A stretch of 19,010 nt of DNA from Ruminococcaceae bacterium UBA6416. Its GTDB lineage: Bacteria; Bacillota; Clostridia; Oscillospirales; Acutalibacteraceae. The position numbers and the translations under genes were made by a program. The notes below the pieces were generated by a model. It was not told where the DNA came from, ran no database searches, and saw only the letters and a program-made list of their open reading frames with translations. Location of the stretch: positions 1 through 19,010 of the forward strand of contig DJPI01000067.1 in assembly GCA_002438505.1 (NCBI GenBank), written 5' to 3'. Of the stretch, positions 11,254-18,971 are shown one piece after another; positions within the stretch are counted from its first letter, which is position 1, and the number at the start of each line of letters is the position of its first letter.

Positions 11254-13242
11254 TTACTCGGCGTCCTCGTCGGAAACTTCTTCTGCTTCCTCTGCGGCCT
11301 CGTCCTGCGGCTCAAGAAGAGCGCGGATTGAAAGGCTGACGCGCTTCTTTTCAAAGTCGATGTCAGTAATTTTAACGTCAACCTCGTCACCGATTGAAAG
11401 AACTTCCTTCGGTGAAGCAATGTGGCGGTCGGCAATCTGTGAAATGTGGATAAGGCCGTCAATGCCGTCAATAATATTTGCAAATGCGCCAAAGGTTGTG
11501 AGACCAACAATCTTCGCCTTAACAACCGAGCCAACGGGATAATCTCTCTTGAGAATCTCCCAGGGATTGTCTTCAACTCGCTTATATCCGAGAGAAATTT
11601 TTCTGTTTTCTCTGTCAAGAGCCTTGACGTATACTTTGACAACGTCACCCTCTTTAACAACTTCTGACGGATGCTTGATACGCTTCCAGGAAAGCTCTGA
11701 AATATGTACCATTCCGTCAACTCCGCCGAGGTCAACAAATGCGCCGTAGCTTGTGAGTGACTTGACGGTGCCGGTGTACTCCTGACCTTCTTCAATCTGA
11801 GCCCAGAAAGCTTCCGTTGCGGCCTTGCGTTCTTCTCTGACAACTGAGCGGATTGAACCGATGGCGCGCTTCTTTGCCTTGTCAACATCAATGATGCGGA
11901 ATCTGACCTTCTGCTTAACAAGCTCGGAAAGGTCAGCCTCCCTTGGAAGGCCGGTGAGTGAACCCGGGATGAAAACGCGGACGCCCTGAGCATAAACAAG
12001 GACACCGCCCTTGACGGCCTCGGCAACAACGCCTTCAAGAATTTCTTCATCTTCCTTCGCCTTGATGATGTTGTCCCAAGCGGCGATAGCGTCAAAGCGG
12101 CGCTTTGAAAGCATCATGGTTCCTTCGGAATCGTTCGTTTTCATGATGATGAGGCTGATCTCGTCACCGATTTTGAGTTCTGATTTCGGATCGGCAGTCG
12201 GATCGTTGCTGTACTCCTCAATGGGAACGAAGCCAGCATATTTTCTGCCGATATCGACCTGTATTTCATTAGGTGCAATACCTACAACAACGCCACGCAC
12301 TTTTTGGTCGGAGCTCATTGATTTAAGATTCTCCTCCAAAGCGGCCTCAAAGCTCATTTCTTCAGGATTGGTTTGTTCGTTTAAAATTTCGGACATGGTG
12401 GATAGTACCTCCTTTATAATACCTGCAGGAGTGGAAGCCCCTGCTGTTACCCCAACTGAGCGGAAACGGGAAAAATCATAATCATGAAGCTCCCGCGCCG
12501 TTTCAACAAGGAAAGTTGGACAGTTCTTTTCACACACAGCTTTCAGCTTTGCGGTGTTGGAACTTGAGCGCCCGCCGACAACAATCATTGCGTCGGACGA
12601 AAGGGAAAGCTCAAACGCCTCTTTCTGCCTGTCATTGGTTGCACTACATATTGTATCAAAGAAAAAACCTTTTGTACATAGTTTTTTTAAAATTTTTGAG
12701 GTTTTTTCCCATTCTTTCACAGAAAAGGTGGTCTGTGCGACCACATATACTTCTTCATTCATAATTTCGGGGTGATTTTTGAGCAAACGGTCAAGCTCCT
12801 CCCCGTTTTTATAAACAAGACTTTCACCCTCCCAGCGGCTGCGGAAACCCCTGACCTCCGGATGATTTTCATCTCCGGCAATCAAAAGCAGCCTGTCTTT
12901 TTGCGAGTGGCGCTCAACAATTTTTTGAATTTTCATCACGAACGGGCAGGTGAGGTCAATGTAATCGGCCTTCATTTTTTTCAGCTCGTCAATAATAAAT
13001 TTCGGTGCGCCGTGGGTGCGGATAACAACGGTTGTGTCCGGCGGAATTTGAGACGGGCGCTCAATGATGTGCACTCCCTTTTTTTCAAGGTCGTTTATGA
13101 CCGAGGGGTTGTGGATAATCGGCCCCAGGGTGCAAACCCTTTTTCCGCTTTCAACCATGGTGTAAAGTGTGCTGACCGCACGGTCAACGCCAAAGCAGAA
13201 GCCTGCCGTTTTTGCAAGTGTAAGTTTATAATTTGTGTTCAT
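11254..13242 (-). CDS. ispH: IspH (HMBPP reductase) fused to ribosomal protein S1
   Basis: A 662-residue fusion typical of Clostridia. Residues 1-285 are IspH, the 4Fe-4S enzyme that makes IPP and DMAPP in the last MEP-pathway step. Cluster ligands are Cys16 (AGFCFGVDRA), Cys99 (DLTCPFV) and Cys199 (DTICSATNDRQ). Substrate residues His44, His77, His127 and Glu129 (ENHPEV) are present. After a linker come four S1 RNA-binding domains at about 313-381, 399-466, 485-553 and 570-638 (e.g. SYGAFVDLGGVDGMVHISEL, TFGAFANIIDGIDGLIHISQ), then an acidic tail. The first two S1 copies are more divergent, the pattern expected of the ribosome-binding half. GGAGA precedes ATG 13242, whose ATGA overlaps the plsC stop, indicating coupled translation. 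The S1 half corresponds to rpsA. Confidence 0.96.
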   Translation of the reverse strand: MNTNYKLTLAKTAGFCFGVDRAVSTLYTMVESGKRVCTLGPIIHNPSVINDLEKKGVHIIERPSQIPPDTTVVIRTHGAPKFIIDELKKMKADYIDLTCPFVMKIQKIVERHSQKDRLLLIAGDENHPEVRGFRSRWEGESLVYKNGEELDRLLKNHPEIMNEEVYVVAQTTFSVKEWEKTSKILKKLCTKGFFFDTICSATNDRQKEAFELSLSSDAMIVVGGRSSSNTAKLKAVCEKNCPTFLVETARELHDYDFSRFRSVGVTAGASTPAGIIKEVLSTMSEILNEQTNPEEMSFEAALEENLKSMSSDQKVRGVVVGIAPNEIQVDIGRKYAGFVPIEEYSNDPTADPKSELKIGDEISLIIMKTNDSEGTMMLSKRRFDAIAAWDNIIKAKEDEEILEGVVAEAVKGGVLVYAQGVRVFIPGSLTGLPREADLSELVKQKVRFRIIDVDKAKKRAIGSIRSVVREERKAATEAFWAQIEEGQEYTGTVKSLTSYGAFVDLGGVDGMVHISELSWKRIKHPSEVVKEGDVVKVYVKALDRENRKISLGYKRVEDNPWEILKRDYPVGSVVKAKIVGLTTFGAFANIIDGIDGLIHISQIADRHIASPKEVLSIGDEVDVKITDIDFEKKRVSLSIRALLEPQDEAAEEAEEVSDEDAE

Positions 13243-13895
13243 TGCTGCTCTCCGTGTTTCAAAGCCCAAAGCTCCTTGATTGCGTCCATGATTTTTTCGC
13301 TCGCTTCTCTGATTTTTTGTTGTGAATATTCTCCGTCCGGTGAAAGCTCGCCGTTTTTGATGAGCTTTCCAAAGCGTATTGTGATTTTCGGGCGCAGCTT
13401 TTTTTCCTGCGGGGTTTTATAGATGCTGACCGGAAGGACGTCCGCCTTTGTTTTAACGGCAAGATATGAGACGCCGTTTTTCGCCTTTTTCGGGACTGCG
13501 TCTTTAATTCTTGCCCCCTCCGGAAAAATTCCGAGCACCCAGCCGGAGGAGATAATGCGCCTTGCAAACTCAAGCGAGCGTTTATCACTTGTCTGCCGCC
13601 TGACCGGAAAAACATTCATCTTCCGGAGAAAGGAAGCAAAAAGGCGGTTTTTGAAAAGCTCATCCTTTGCCATGAAATGCAGCGTCCGCGGACAGCGTGA
13701 AATTATCATCACGGGGTCAAGCGCGCCAATATGGTTCGCCGCAAGAATAAATGCGCCCTCCTTCGGAATGTTTTCCTCGCCAAAAGACTTCACGCAAAAG
13801 GCGAGCGAGACAAAGCCCTTTGCAAGGGGGCGAAAGAGGTTATAAAGCCTGCTCTCTTTTGGAGCGGAAAAGTCAAAGTTCAACTGAAAACACAT
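13239..13895 (-). CDS. plsC: 1-acyl-sn-glycerol-3-phosphate acyltransferase
   Basis: Membrane-associated enzyme that acylates lysophosphatidate to phosphatidate in phospholipid synthesis. The 218-residue chain shows block I NHIGALD (HX4D; His55, Asp60), block II KMNVFPVRR (92-100), block III FPEGAR (124-129) and block IV with VLPVSIYKT. The N-terminal hydrophobic stretch (FVSLAFCVKSF) likely dips into the membrane. The start at ATG 13895 has only a weak, very close AGG, so translation may depend on the upstream cmk; the gap from cmk is 62 bases. The stop overlaps the ispH start (ATGA). Order cmk-plsC-ispH-rpsA is a conserved clostridial cluster. Confidence 0.92.
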   Translation of the reverse strand: MCFQLNFDFSAPKESRLYNLFRPLAKGFVSLAFCVKSFGEENIPKEGAFILAANHIGALDPVMIISRCPRTLHFMAKDELFKNRLFASFLRKMNVFPVRRQTSDKRSLEFARRIISSGWVLGIFPEGARIKDAVPKKAKNGVSYLAVKTKADVLPVSIYKTPQEKKLRPKITIRFGKLIKNGELSPDGEYSQQKIREASEKIMDAIKELWALKHGEQQ

Positions 13896-13957
13896 CCTGA
13901 AAAATATTGAAAAAACCTGAAGGACAAATGATTAACCGGAAACAGGCTTTTCCTTGC

Positions 13958-14623
13958 TTATATGTTCTCCTTAATGGTCTTGATTATGAGCGCAACTGAT
14001 TTTTCAAGCTCAAAGCCGCTGGTGTCAAGGAGGATTGCGTCCTCGGCGGGCTTCAGCGGAGCAATCGCGCGGTGAGAGTCATTGTAATCGCGCTGCTTCA
14101 TGTCCGCAAGAACATCCTCAAATTTGACGTCCATGCCTTTTTCAAGAAGCTCGTCAAATCTTCTTTTTGCCCTTGACTCTGGCGAGGCGGTGAGAAAAAT
14201 TTTCACCTTTGCGTCCGGAAGAACAACCGTTCCGATATCGCGGCCGTCCATGATGCAGTCATTCTCTTTTGCAAGCTTTTTTTGAAGGTCAAAAAGATAC
14301 TTCCGAACTGCCGGAACGGCGGAAACCTTTGATGCCGCCATGGATGCTTCCGGTGTGCGGATGGAAAGGGAAACGTCCTCTCCGTTCAAAAACATTCTCT
14401 GCTCTCCGTCAATGAAGCGCAGCTCAACGGAAAGGTCCTTTGTGAGCGTTTTTTCAATGCTTTCCTCGCTTTCAAGGTCGGCTTTTTTGCGCATTGCGTT
14501 GAGTCCGACCGTGCGGTAAAGCGCACCCGTGTCAATATAGATGAAGCCGAGCTCCTTTGCTGCGGCTTTTGAAATTGTGCTTTTGCCCGCACCGGCGGGT
14601 CCGTCGATTGCAACATTTATCAT
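13958..14623 (-). CDS. cmk: Cytidylate kinase
   Basis: Phosphorylates CMP and dCMP for nucleotide recycling. The 221-residue protein has the P-loop GPAGAGKS (8-15), YIDTGALYRTVG for CMP binding, the DGRDIGTVVLPDA block, and the lid region SPESRAKRRFDEL with RDYNDSHRAIAPL near the C-terminus. I chose ATG 14623 because GGAGA lies about 7 bases upstream and the family normally begins just before AIDGPAGAGKS. An in-frame ATG at 14656 overlaps the stop of the preceding gene (ATGA) and would add 11 residues; coupled initiation there is possible. Confidence 0.95.
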   Translation of the reverse strand: MINVAIDGPAGAGKSTISKAAAKELGFIYIDTGALYRTVGLNAMRKKADLESEESIEKTLTKDLSVELRFIDGEQRMFLNGEDVSLSIRTPEASMAASKVSAVPAVRKYLFDLQKKLAKENDCIMDGRDIGTVVLPDAKVKIFLTASPESRAKRRFDELLEKGMDVKFEDVLADMKQRDYNDSHRAIAPLKPAEDAILLDTSGFELEKSVALIIKTIKENI

Positions 14624-14652
14624 TTTTCCGTCTCCTTCAAAAAATCGGTGTG

Positions 14653-15894
14653 TCATTCCCTTGCGGCGCTTTGGCCTGCAAGGCGGCCGGTTGAAAAGGC
14701 AATTTGAAGATTGAAGCCGCCCGTATAAGCGTCAACGTCAATGACCTCCCCGGCAAAGTAAAGGCCGCTCACAAGCTTCGATTGCATTGACCTCGGGTCA
14801 ATCTGCTTTGTGTCAACTCCGCCGCGCGTAACAATCGCTTCCTCAACGGGTCTTGTTCTGAGAACCGTAACCTTCAAATCCTTGAGAGCGTTCACAAGAA
14901 TTGCGCGCTGATTGCGTGTTATCTGATTGACCTTTGTTGAGGGCTTGATGTCGGTGAGGCGAACAATGACGGGAACAAGCTTTTTCGGAAGCAGGGCGTC
15001 AAGCGCATTGATGAAGTTTTTGTTTGAGCAGTCAAGAAAATCACGTTTAACTCTTGCGTCAAGCTGTTCATATGAAAGCGCAGGCTTGAGGTCAATATGT
15101 ATAACATATTTTCCGCTTTTGATGTCCTTGAGATGTGCGCTTGCGCTGAGGATAACGGGGCCGGAAACGCCGAAATGGGTGAAAAGCATTTCTCCGAAAT
15201 CGCGGTAGACCTCGCGGTAATTCTCCGTGTTTATCACGCTGATTTCAATATTGCGCAGCGAAAGACCCTGAAGATCCGAGCAAAAGCCCTCGTGGCAAAC
15301 AAGGGGAATGAGGGAGGGCTTTGGGTCAATTATATTATGCCCGGCCTGTTTTGCAAATTCATAGCCGTCTCCGGTTGAGCCGGTGAACGGATATGAAACG
15401 CCTCCGGTTGCAACAATAACGCTGTCTGCAAGAAATTTTTCGCCGTTTTTAAACTCCGCGCCGAAAACCTTTCCGTCCTCAATGAGCAAAGAGGAAACCC
15501 GTTCAAAAACAAATTTTACTCCGCTTTTGGCGGCGTTTCTGACAAGTGCGTCAACAATATCGACCGCTCTGTCGGAGACGGGGAAAACGCGGTTTCCGCG
15601 CTCAACCTTGAGGGGTACTCCGAGCGATTCAAACATTTCCATTGTGTCCGCCGGCATGAACCGCGCAAACGCGCTACTCAAAAAGCGACCGTTTTCCGGA
15701 ACGGCGGAAACAAGGTCATTGAGCATTGTGCAGCAGTTTGTAACATTGCAGCGGCCTTTTCCGGTTATCATAACCTTTCGCGCCGGGCGCTCGTTGCGTT
15801 CGGCAACGGTAACGTCCGCGCCGTTTTGAGCCGCTGCTGCCGCGGCAAGGAGTCCTGCGGCGCCTGCACCGATGACTAAAACTTTTTTGCTCAT
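14653..15894 (-). CDS. HI0933/YhiN-family FAD-dependent oxidoreductase (BaiN-like)
   Basis: A 413-residue flavoprotein of the HI0933 family (PF03486). The N-terminal Rossmann motif is VLVIGAGAAG (Gly9, Gly11, Gly14). The family hallmark GKGRCNVTN lies at 45-53. The mid region has ATGGVSYPFTGSTGDGY, and the C-terminal FAD-contacting block is YFAGEVIDVDAYTGGFNLQ followed by AFSTGRLAGQSAA. Members are often annotated as NAD(P)/FAD-dependent oxidoreductase or, by similarity to one bile-acid enzyme, BaiN; the physiological substrate is not known for most, so no such role is claimed here. ATG 15894 is preceded by AAAGGAAAAGGG. It is the first gene of the cmk-plsC-ispH unit, and its stop overlaps a possible cmk start. 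Confidence 0.9.
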   Translation of the reverse strand: MSKKVLVIGAGAAGLLAAAAAAQNGADVTVAERNERPARKVMITGKGRCNVTNCCTMLNDLVSAVPENGRFLSSAFARFMPADTMEMFESLGVPLKVERGNRVFPVSDRAVDIVDALVRNAAKSGVKFVFERVSSLLIEDGKVFGAEFKNGEKFLADSVIVATGGVSYPFTGSTGDGYEFAKQAGHNIIDPKPSLIPLVCHEGFCSDLQGLSLRNIEISVINTENYREVYRDFGEMLFTHFGVSGPVILSASAHLKDIKSGKYVIHIDLKPALSYEQLDARVKRDFLDCSNKNFINALDALLPKKLVPVIVRLTDIKPSTKVNQITRNQRAILVNALKDLKVTVLRTRPVEEAIVTRGGVDTKQIDPRSMQSKLVSGLYFAGEVIDVDAYTGGFNLQIAFSTGRLAGQSAARE

Positions 15895-15941
15895 TTTTTC
15901 CCTTTTCCTTTCGTGCCGTTTCAAGCGGCAGTTACCCAATG

Positions 15942-15970
15942 ATTATACACAAATTCATCCGGAATTTCAA
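15942..15970 (-). promoter_or_regulatory. Consensus promoter of the HI0933-cmk-plsC-ispH operon
   Basis: Minus-strand TTGAAA (15970-15965), a 17-base spacer, perfect TATAAT (15947-15942). Start near 15935. The leader contains a small hairpin GCCG-cttgaaa-CGGC before the ribosome binding site. Confidence 0.82.
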
Positions 15971-15982
15971 CCGGAAATTATT

Positions 15983-16873
15983 TCAGACTTCATGATTAAA
16001 CGCTTTTTTGAGCGCTTCAATTCTTTTTTGAATGCTCTCTTTGACAATATTTGTCGAAAGGGCAGTGTCATAGCCGTGGACGGCACCCTTGGTTTCATTC
16101 AAAAGAACGGCCGCGCCGCTTTTTTTGAGGGCTTCTGAATAAAGCACACCCTCGTCATGAAGACAGTCAATTTCCGCAACCTCAATGTATGCGTCCGGAA
16201 CACCAGAGGACGGGAGCGTTTCAAGCGGTGAAACCTCGCTTTGAGTGTGATTTGCGCAATACATTTTCCACATCTTTTTGTTGTTCACTGCGTTCCAAAA
16301 CGGGGTATCGGTGAATTTTTTCATTGAACCGGTGCGCTGAGCCGGGTCGCAGACCGGGTAAAGGAGCAGCTGAAAACACGGCTTAACCTTGCTTTCGTTA
16401 ACAACGTGAATTGCAAGCGCTCCGCCTGCGCTGTTTCCGCCGACTGCAAACCTTGACTGCGAAAACATTTTTCTGACCTGTTCATAAGCTTCAAGGCATT
16501 CGTTTTTTGCGCACGGAAACGGGTGAAACGGAAGGAGGCTGTAATCCGGACAGACAACGCGGCAGGGAACCTCCTTTGCATAAATTGCGGCAAGCTTTTT
16601 ATGAAAGGGGGAGGCCGAATAGCCAAATCCGCCGCCGTGGAGATAAAAAAGAACGGGCGCGTCATTGCGGCAGCCTTTTGGAGAAAAAACGTCAAGGCGC
16701 AGCTTTTTGCCGTTTGCGGTGATGAGCCTCTTTTCGTGTGTCACGCCCTTTTCAATCGGGGTCAAAGCATACAGTACCTTCAGCACCGGAGCGGAAAGAA
16801 CCAGCATAAAGGGCGAAAACGGGATATTTCTGCAGTATTTTTTAAGCTCCGGAGCAATGGGATAGTCTTTCAT
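15983..16873 (-). CDS. Alpha/beta hydrolase, hormone-sensitive-lipase-type esterase
   Basis: A 296-residue esterase or lipase-like hydrolase. The oxyanion motif FYLHGGGFGYS has HGGG at 79-82, the nucleophile elbow GGNSAGG places Ser148, the acid is probably Asp236 in EVAEIDCLHDEG, and the base is His266 in KGAVHGYD. This set and order match the HSL (family IV) esterases. There is no signal peptide; residues 20-38 are hydrophobic and may form a lid or membrane contact. Substrate is unknown, short acyl esters being usual. GGAGG lies 6 bases before ATG 16873. It has its own consensus promoter and is divergent from pepT; 88 bases separate it from the next minus-strand operon. Confidence 0.9.
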   Translation of the reverse strand: MKDYPIAPELKKYCRNIPFSPFMLVLSAPVLKVLYALTPIEKGVTHEKRLITANGKKLRLDVFSPKGCRNDAPVLFYLHGGGFGYSASPFHKKLAAIYAKEVPCRVVCPDYSLLPFHPFPCAKNECLEAYEQVRKMFSQSRFAVGGNSAGGALAIHVVNESKVKPCFQLLLYPVCDPAQRTGSMKKFTDTPFWNAVNNKKMWKMYCANHTQSEVSPLETLPSSGVPDAYIEVAEIDCLHDEGVLYSEALKKSGAAVLLNETKGAVHGYDTALSTNIVKESIQKRIEALKKAFNHEV

Positions 16874-16915
16874 ATTGCGCCTCCATGACCCGTGTTTTTA
16901 AATATAACCGCGTAT

Positions 16916-16944
16916 ATTATACGGCACGATTCATCTTTTTTCAA
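16916..16944 (-). promoter_or_regulatory. Consensus promoter of the esterase gene
   Basis: Minus-strand TTGAAA (16944-16939), a 17-base spacer, perfect TATAAT (16921-16916). Predicted start near 16909 and a leader of about 36 bases. Confidence 0.82.
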
Positions 16945-16973
16945 GGAAAAAAACCTTTTTGTCTGACCGACGT

Positions 16974-17002
16974 TTGAATTTTTTGCGCTTTTGTGTTATC
17001 AT
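16974..17002 (+). promoter_or_regulatory. Promoter of pepT, almost touching the start codon
   Basis: TTGAAT (16974-16979), a 17-base spacer, TATCAT (16997-17002). Predicted transcription start near 17008-17010, only a few bases before ATG 17014, so the message has almost no leader or starts translation at the TTG of 17023. Confidence 0.65.
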
Positions 17003-17013
17003 GCTTTCGGGAG

Positions 17014-18195
17014 ATGATAAACTTGACTGCACTTGAAAGATTTTTGAAATATGTGACATTTGAAACAACCTCAAACGAGGAGAGCGAGAACTTCCCTTCA
17101 ACCGAGGGTCAGCTTGTTTTTGCCGATTATCTTGTGAATGAGCTCAGGGAAATCGGCGTTCATGACGCGCAGAAGGACAAGAACGGTTATGTCTGCGGCC
17201 ACATTGAAGCAACACCCGGAAGTGAAAAGAAGCCTGCAATCGGCCTTATTGCACACATGGATACCTCACCGGACGTCAGCGGAAAAAACGTCAAGGCAAA
17301 AATAATCACCTTTGACGGGTCAAATGCGCCTATGGTGGGTGACCGTTACCTTGGAAAAGAGCTTGTTGTTTCCGACCGGACAACCCTCCTCGGTGCCGAT
17401 GACAAGGCCGGAGTTGCCGAGATTGTTTCCGCGTGTGAAAAAATCATCAGCGAGAAAAAGGAACACGGAAGAATCTGCGTTTGTTTCACTCCGGACGAGG
17501 AGATTGGAAAAGGGGCGGACAGGTTTGACTTTGAACGCTTCGGCGCCGATTTTGCATATACCGTTGACGGCGGCGAGCTTGGCGGAATCGAGTTTGAAAA
17601 CTTCAATGCCGCGTCTGTTTCCTTAACCGTTCACGGCGTCAACACTCACCCCGGTTCGGCCAAAAACCGGATGAAAAACGCTTCTCTTTTGCTCTGTGAA
17701 TTCATTTCAATGCTGCCGCCGGAGCAGACGCCGGCTCATACCGAGGGGCGCGAGGGCTTTTTCCATGTTGCAGACATTGCCGGAAACGAGACAAAGGCAA
17801 CGCTCAATATGCTCATCCGCGACCACGACAAAGAGAGCTTTGAAAAGCGGAAAGCTTTTGTTTTGCGCGTTGCGGACTTTTTGAACGGAAAATACGGCGA
17901 AAACACGTTCATCCTTTCCGTCAAAGACAGCTATTACAATATGCGGCAGGTGCTTGAAAAGCATATGCACGTTGTAAAACGCGCCGAAAACGCAATGCGG
18001 CTGAGCAAAATTGAGCCTGTGATTACGCCCATCCGTGGCGGAACAGACGGTGCAAGACTTTCCTTTGAGGGCTTGCCGTGTCCGAACCTTTCAACCGGCG
18101 GAATGAATTTCCACAGCATTTATGAGGCGGCTTCCGTTGAGGCGCTTTCAAAAATGACGGATGTTTTGGTTGATATCGTCTGCGCTGCTGAATAA
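17014..18195 (+). CDS. pepT: Peptidase T (tripeptide aminopeptidase)
   Basis: Cytosolic dizinc M20B aminopeptidase that frees the N-terminal residue of tripeptides. From ATG 17014 it has 393 residues. Metal and catalytic residues fit PepT: His81 and Asp83 in AHMDTSPDVSG, the bridging Asp in LLGADDKAG (129-130), base Glu162 and ligand Glu163 in TPDEEIGKG, Asp185 in TVDGGELGG, and His367 in NLSTGGMNFHSIYE. The dimerisation domain lies between about 205 and 320 (GVNTHPGSAKNRM). Start choice is uncertain: GGGAG (17009-17013) abuts ATG 17014 but is 9 bases from an in-frame TTG at 17023, and a GTG at 16993 would lie inside the promoter. No clear terminator follows the stop. Confidence 0.94.
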   Translation: MINLTALERFLKYVTFETTSNEESENFPSTEGQLVFADYLVNELREIGVHDAQKDKNGYVCGHIEATPGSEKKPAIGLIAHMDTSPDVSGKNVKAKIITFDGSNAPMVGDRYLGKELVVSDRTTLLGADDKAGVAEIVSACEKIISEKKEHGRICVCFTPDEEIGKGADRFDFERFGADFAYTVDGGELGGIEFENFNAASVSLTVHGVNTHPGSAKNRMKNASLLLCEFISMLPPEQTPAHTEGREGFFHVADIAGNETKATLNMLIRDHDKESFEKRKAFVLRVADFLNGKYGENTFILSVKDSYYNMRQVLEKHMHVVKRAENAMRLSKIEPVITPIRGGTDGARLSFEGLPCPNLSTGGMNFHSIYEAASVEALSKMTDVLVDIVCAAE

Positions 18196-18270
18196 CAAGC
18201 CGGTTTTCAATGCCTGCAGAAAGAATTTTGCATTATCCGGTTAAATAATTGTTCAAACAGCGCCCCAAGC

Positions 18271-18299
18271 CTCCAGAAGTTCCGCAGGAACGAAGGGAG
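18271..18299. repeat. 29-base imperfect dyad, possible REP-like element
   Basis: CTCC-agaa-GTTCC-gca-GGAAC-gaag-GGAG: two nested arms around a GCA loop with a symmetric inner mismatch. It could be a dispersed repeat or a weak 3' structure of pepT transcripts. No second copy exists in this window. Confidence 0.35.
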
Positions 18300-18317
18300 T
18301 GAGTTGGTTTGGTTTCT

Positions 18318-18352
18318 TTTTGTTTTGTCTTGTTTTGTTTTGTATTGTATTG
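18318..18352 (+). repeat. Pentanucleotide tandem repeat (TTTTG-like, seven units)
   Basis: Seven consecutive 5-base units: TTTTG twice, TCTTG, TTTTG twice, TATTG twice, flanked by further G/T-only sequence. It lies in non-coding DNA, so length changes would not shift a protein frame that I can recognise. Confidence 0.7.
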
Positions 18353-18706
18353 TTTGTGGCGTTTTCCGAACGGCTTTGAGAAACAAAGATAATTTTTTTA
18401 AGAATACCGAAAAAGCATTGACCGAAGTTTCACCACAGGTCAGTCGGCATTCTTTGATAATATTGCGCACTCATGCTTTCTTGAATGCTTGATGAGGTCA
18501 ATACGCCTGACACATTAGAAATTTCTCTGAACATCTAACGCATCGCTCAATGACCTTCTTTATAAGGCTCGCTGAACAACCATCACAAACATACTCAGAC
18601 ATAAGCCGACAGTTTCACCGATTCATTTCATAACTCATTTTCTCATCAGAACTTTTCAAATACCGTTCAATAATATCGAACAAATGTTCTATATCAATTT
18701 TACATG

Positions 18707-18745
18707 AAAAATCCGGCGTTGTCAAGTCAAACGCCGGATTTTTTT
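18707..18745. terminator. Strong bidirectional terminator
   Basis: AAAAATCCGGCGTT (18707-18720), a 9-base loop, then AACGCCGGATTTTTTT (18730-18745): a perfect stem of 14 bp with seven T on the plus side and five A (T on the minus strand) at the other end. It would protect the downstream unit starting near 18970 from upstream transcription. Confidence 0.85.
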
Positions 18746-18958
18746 CAAGCAAAATTTTTGAAATCCGTTGAAAAAGTCGCAAGTTAGATTTTGGATTTTG
18801 GATTTTTTTAAAAATAAGAACCATTTCGTACGGGGGTCGCTTGAGGCTCCCACGATTCTAGACGCTAGATTTTTCAAATTAGGAAACAAGGTGCATTATG
18901 CTCTGTACCCCAAGTCAAGTACAATTTTAAAAATAGTGCAAAATTTTTGAAAAAGTTA
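18746..18958. other. AT-rich spacer upstream of the right-edge promoter
   Basis: No gene seen. It contains a direct repeat of TTTTGGA (18788 region), the small dyad TCTAG-acg-CTAGA followed by five T near 18855-18875, and G-rich patches. Its only clear role is as the region upstream of the promoter at 18959-18967. Confidence 0.45.
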
Positions 18959-18967
18959 TGATATACT
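18959..18967 (+). promoter_or_regulatory. Extended -10 promoter at the right edge
   Basis: TGA-TATACT fits the extended -10 form. No good -35 is found 17 bases upstream (CAAAAT). Transcription would start near 18972-18975. Confidence 0.5.
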
Positions 18968-18971
18968 GAAA

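Larger units (their letters stand above)
18196..18706. other. Long intergenic region without a convincing gene
   Basis: About 500 bases in which short open frames exist on both strands but none has a good ribosome binding site together with a recognisable protein family. It holds a dyad (18271-18299), a pentanucleotide repeat (18318-18352) and a possible 34-codon Cys-rich frame on the minus strand (18498-18602). No tRNA or known riboswitch was recognised. Confidence 0.6.

Noticed and set aside
11181..12095. 304-codon open frame on the minus strand
   Set aside because: It lies inside the S1 part of ispH-rpsA in another frame, its translation is Ser/Arg/Leu-rich with no family match, and it crosses the intergenic terminator. 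It is a shadow of the real gene.
18318..18352. CRISPR array
   Set aside because: The unit is only 5 bases with no spacers and no cas genes; it is a simple tandem repeat.
18615..18824. 69-codon minus-strand open frame
   Set aside because: It reads straight through the strong bidirectional terminator at 18707-18745, so it is unlikely to be a gene.
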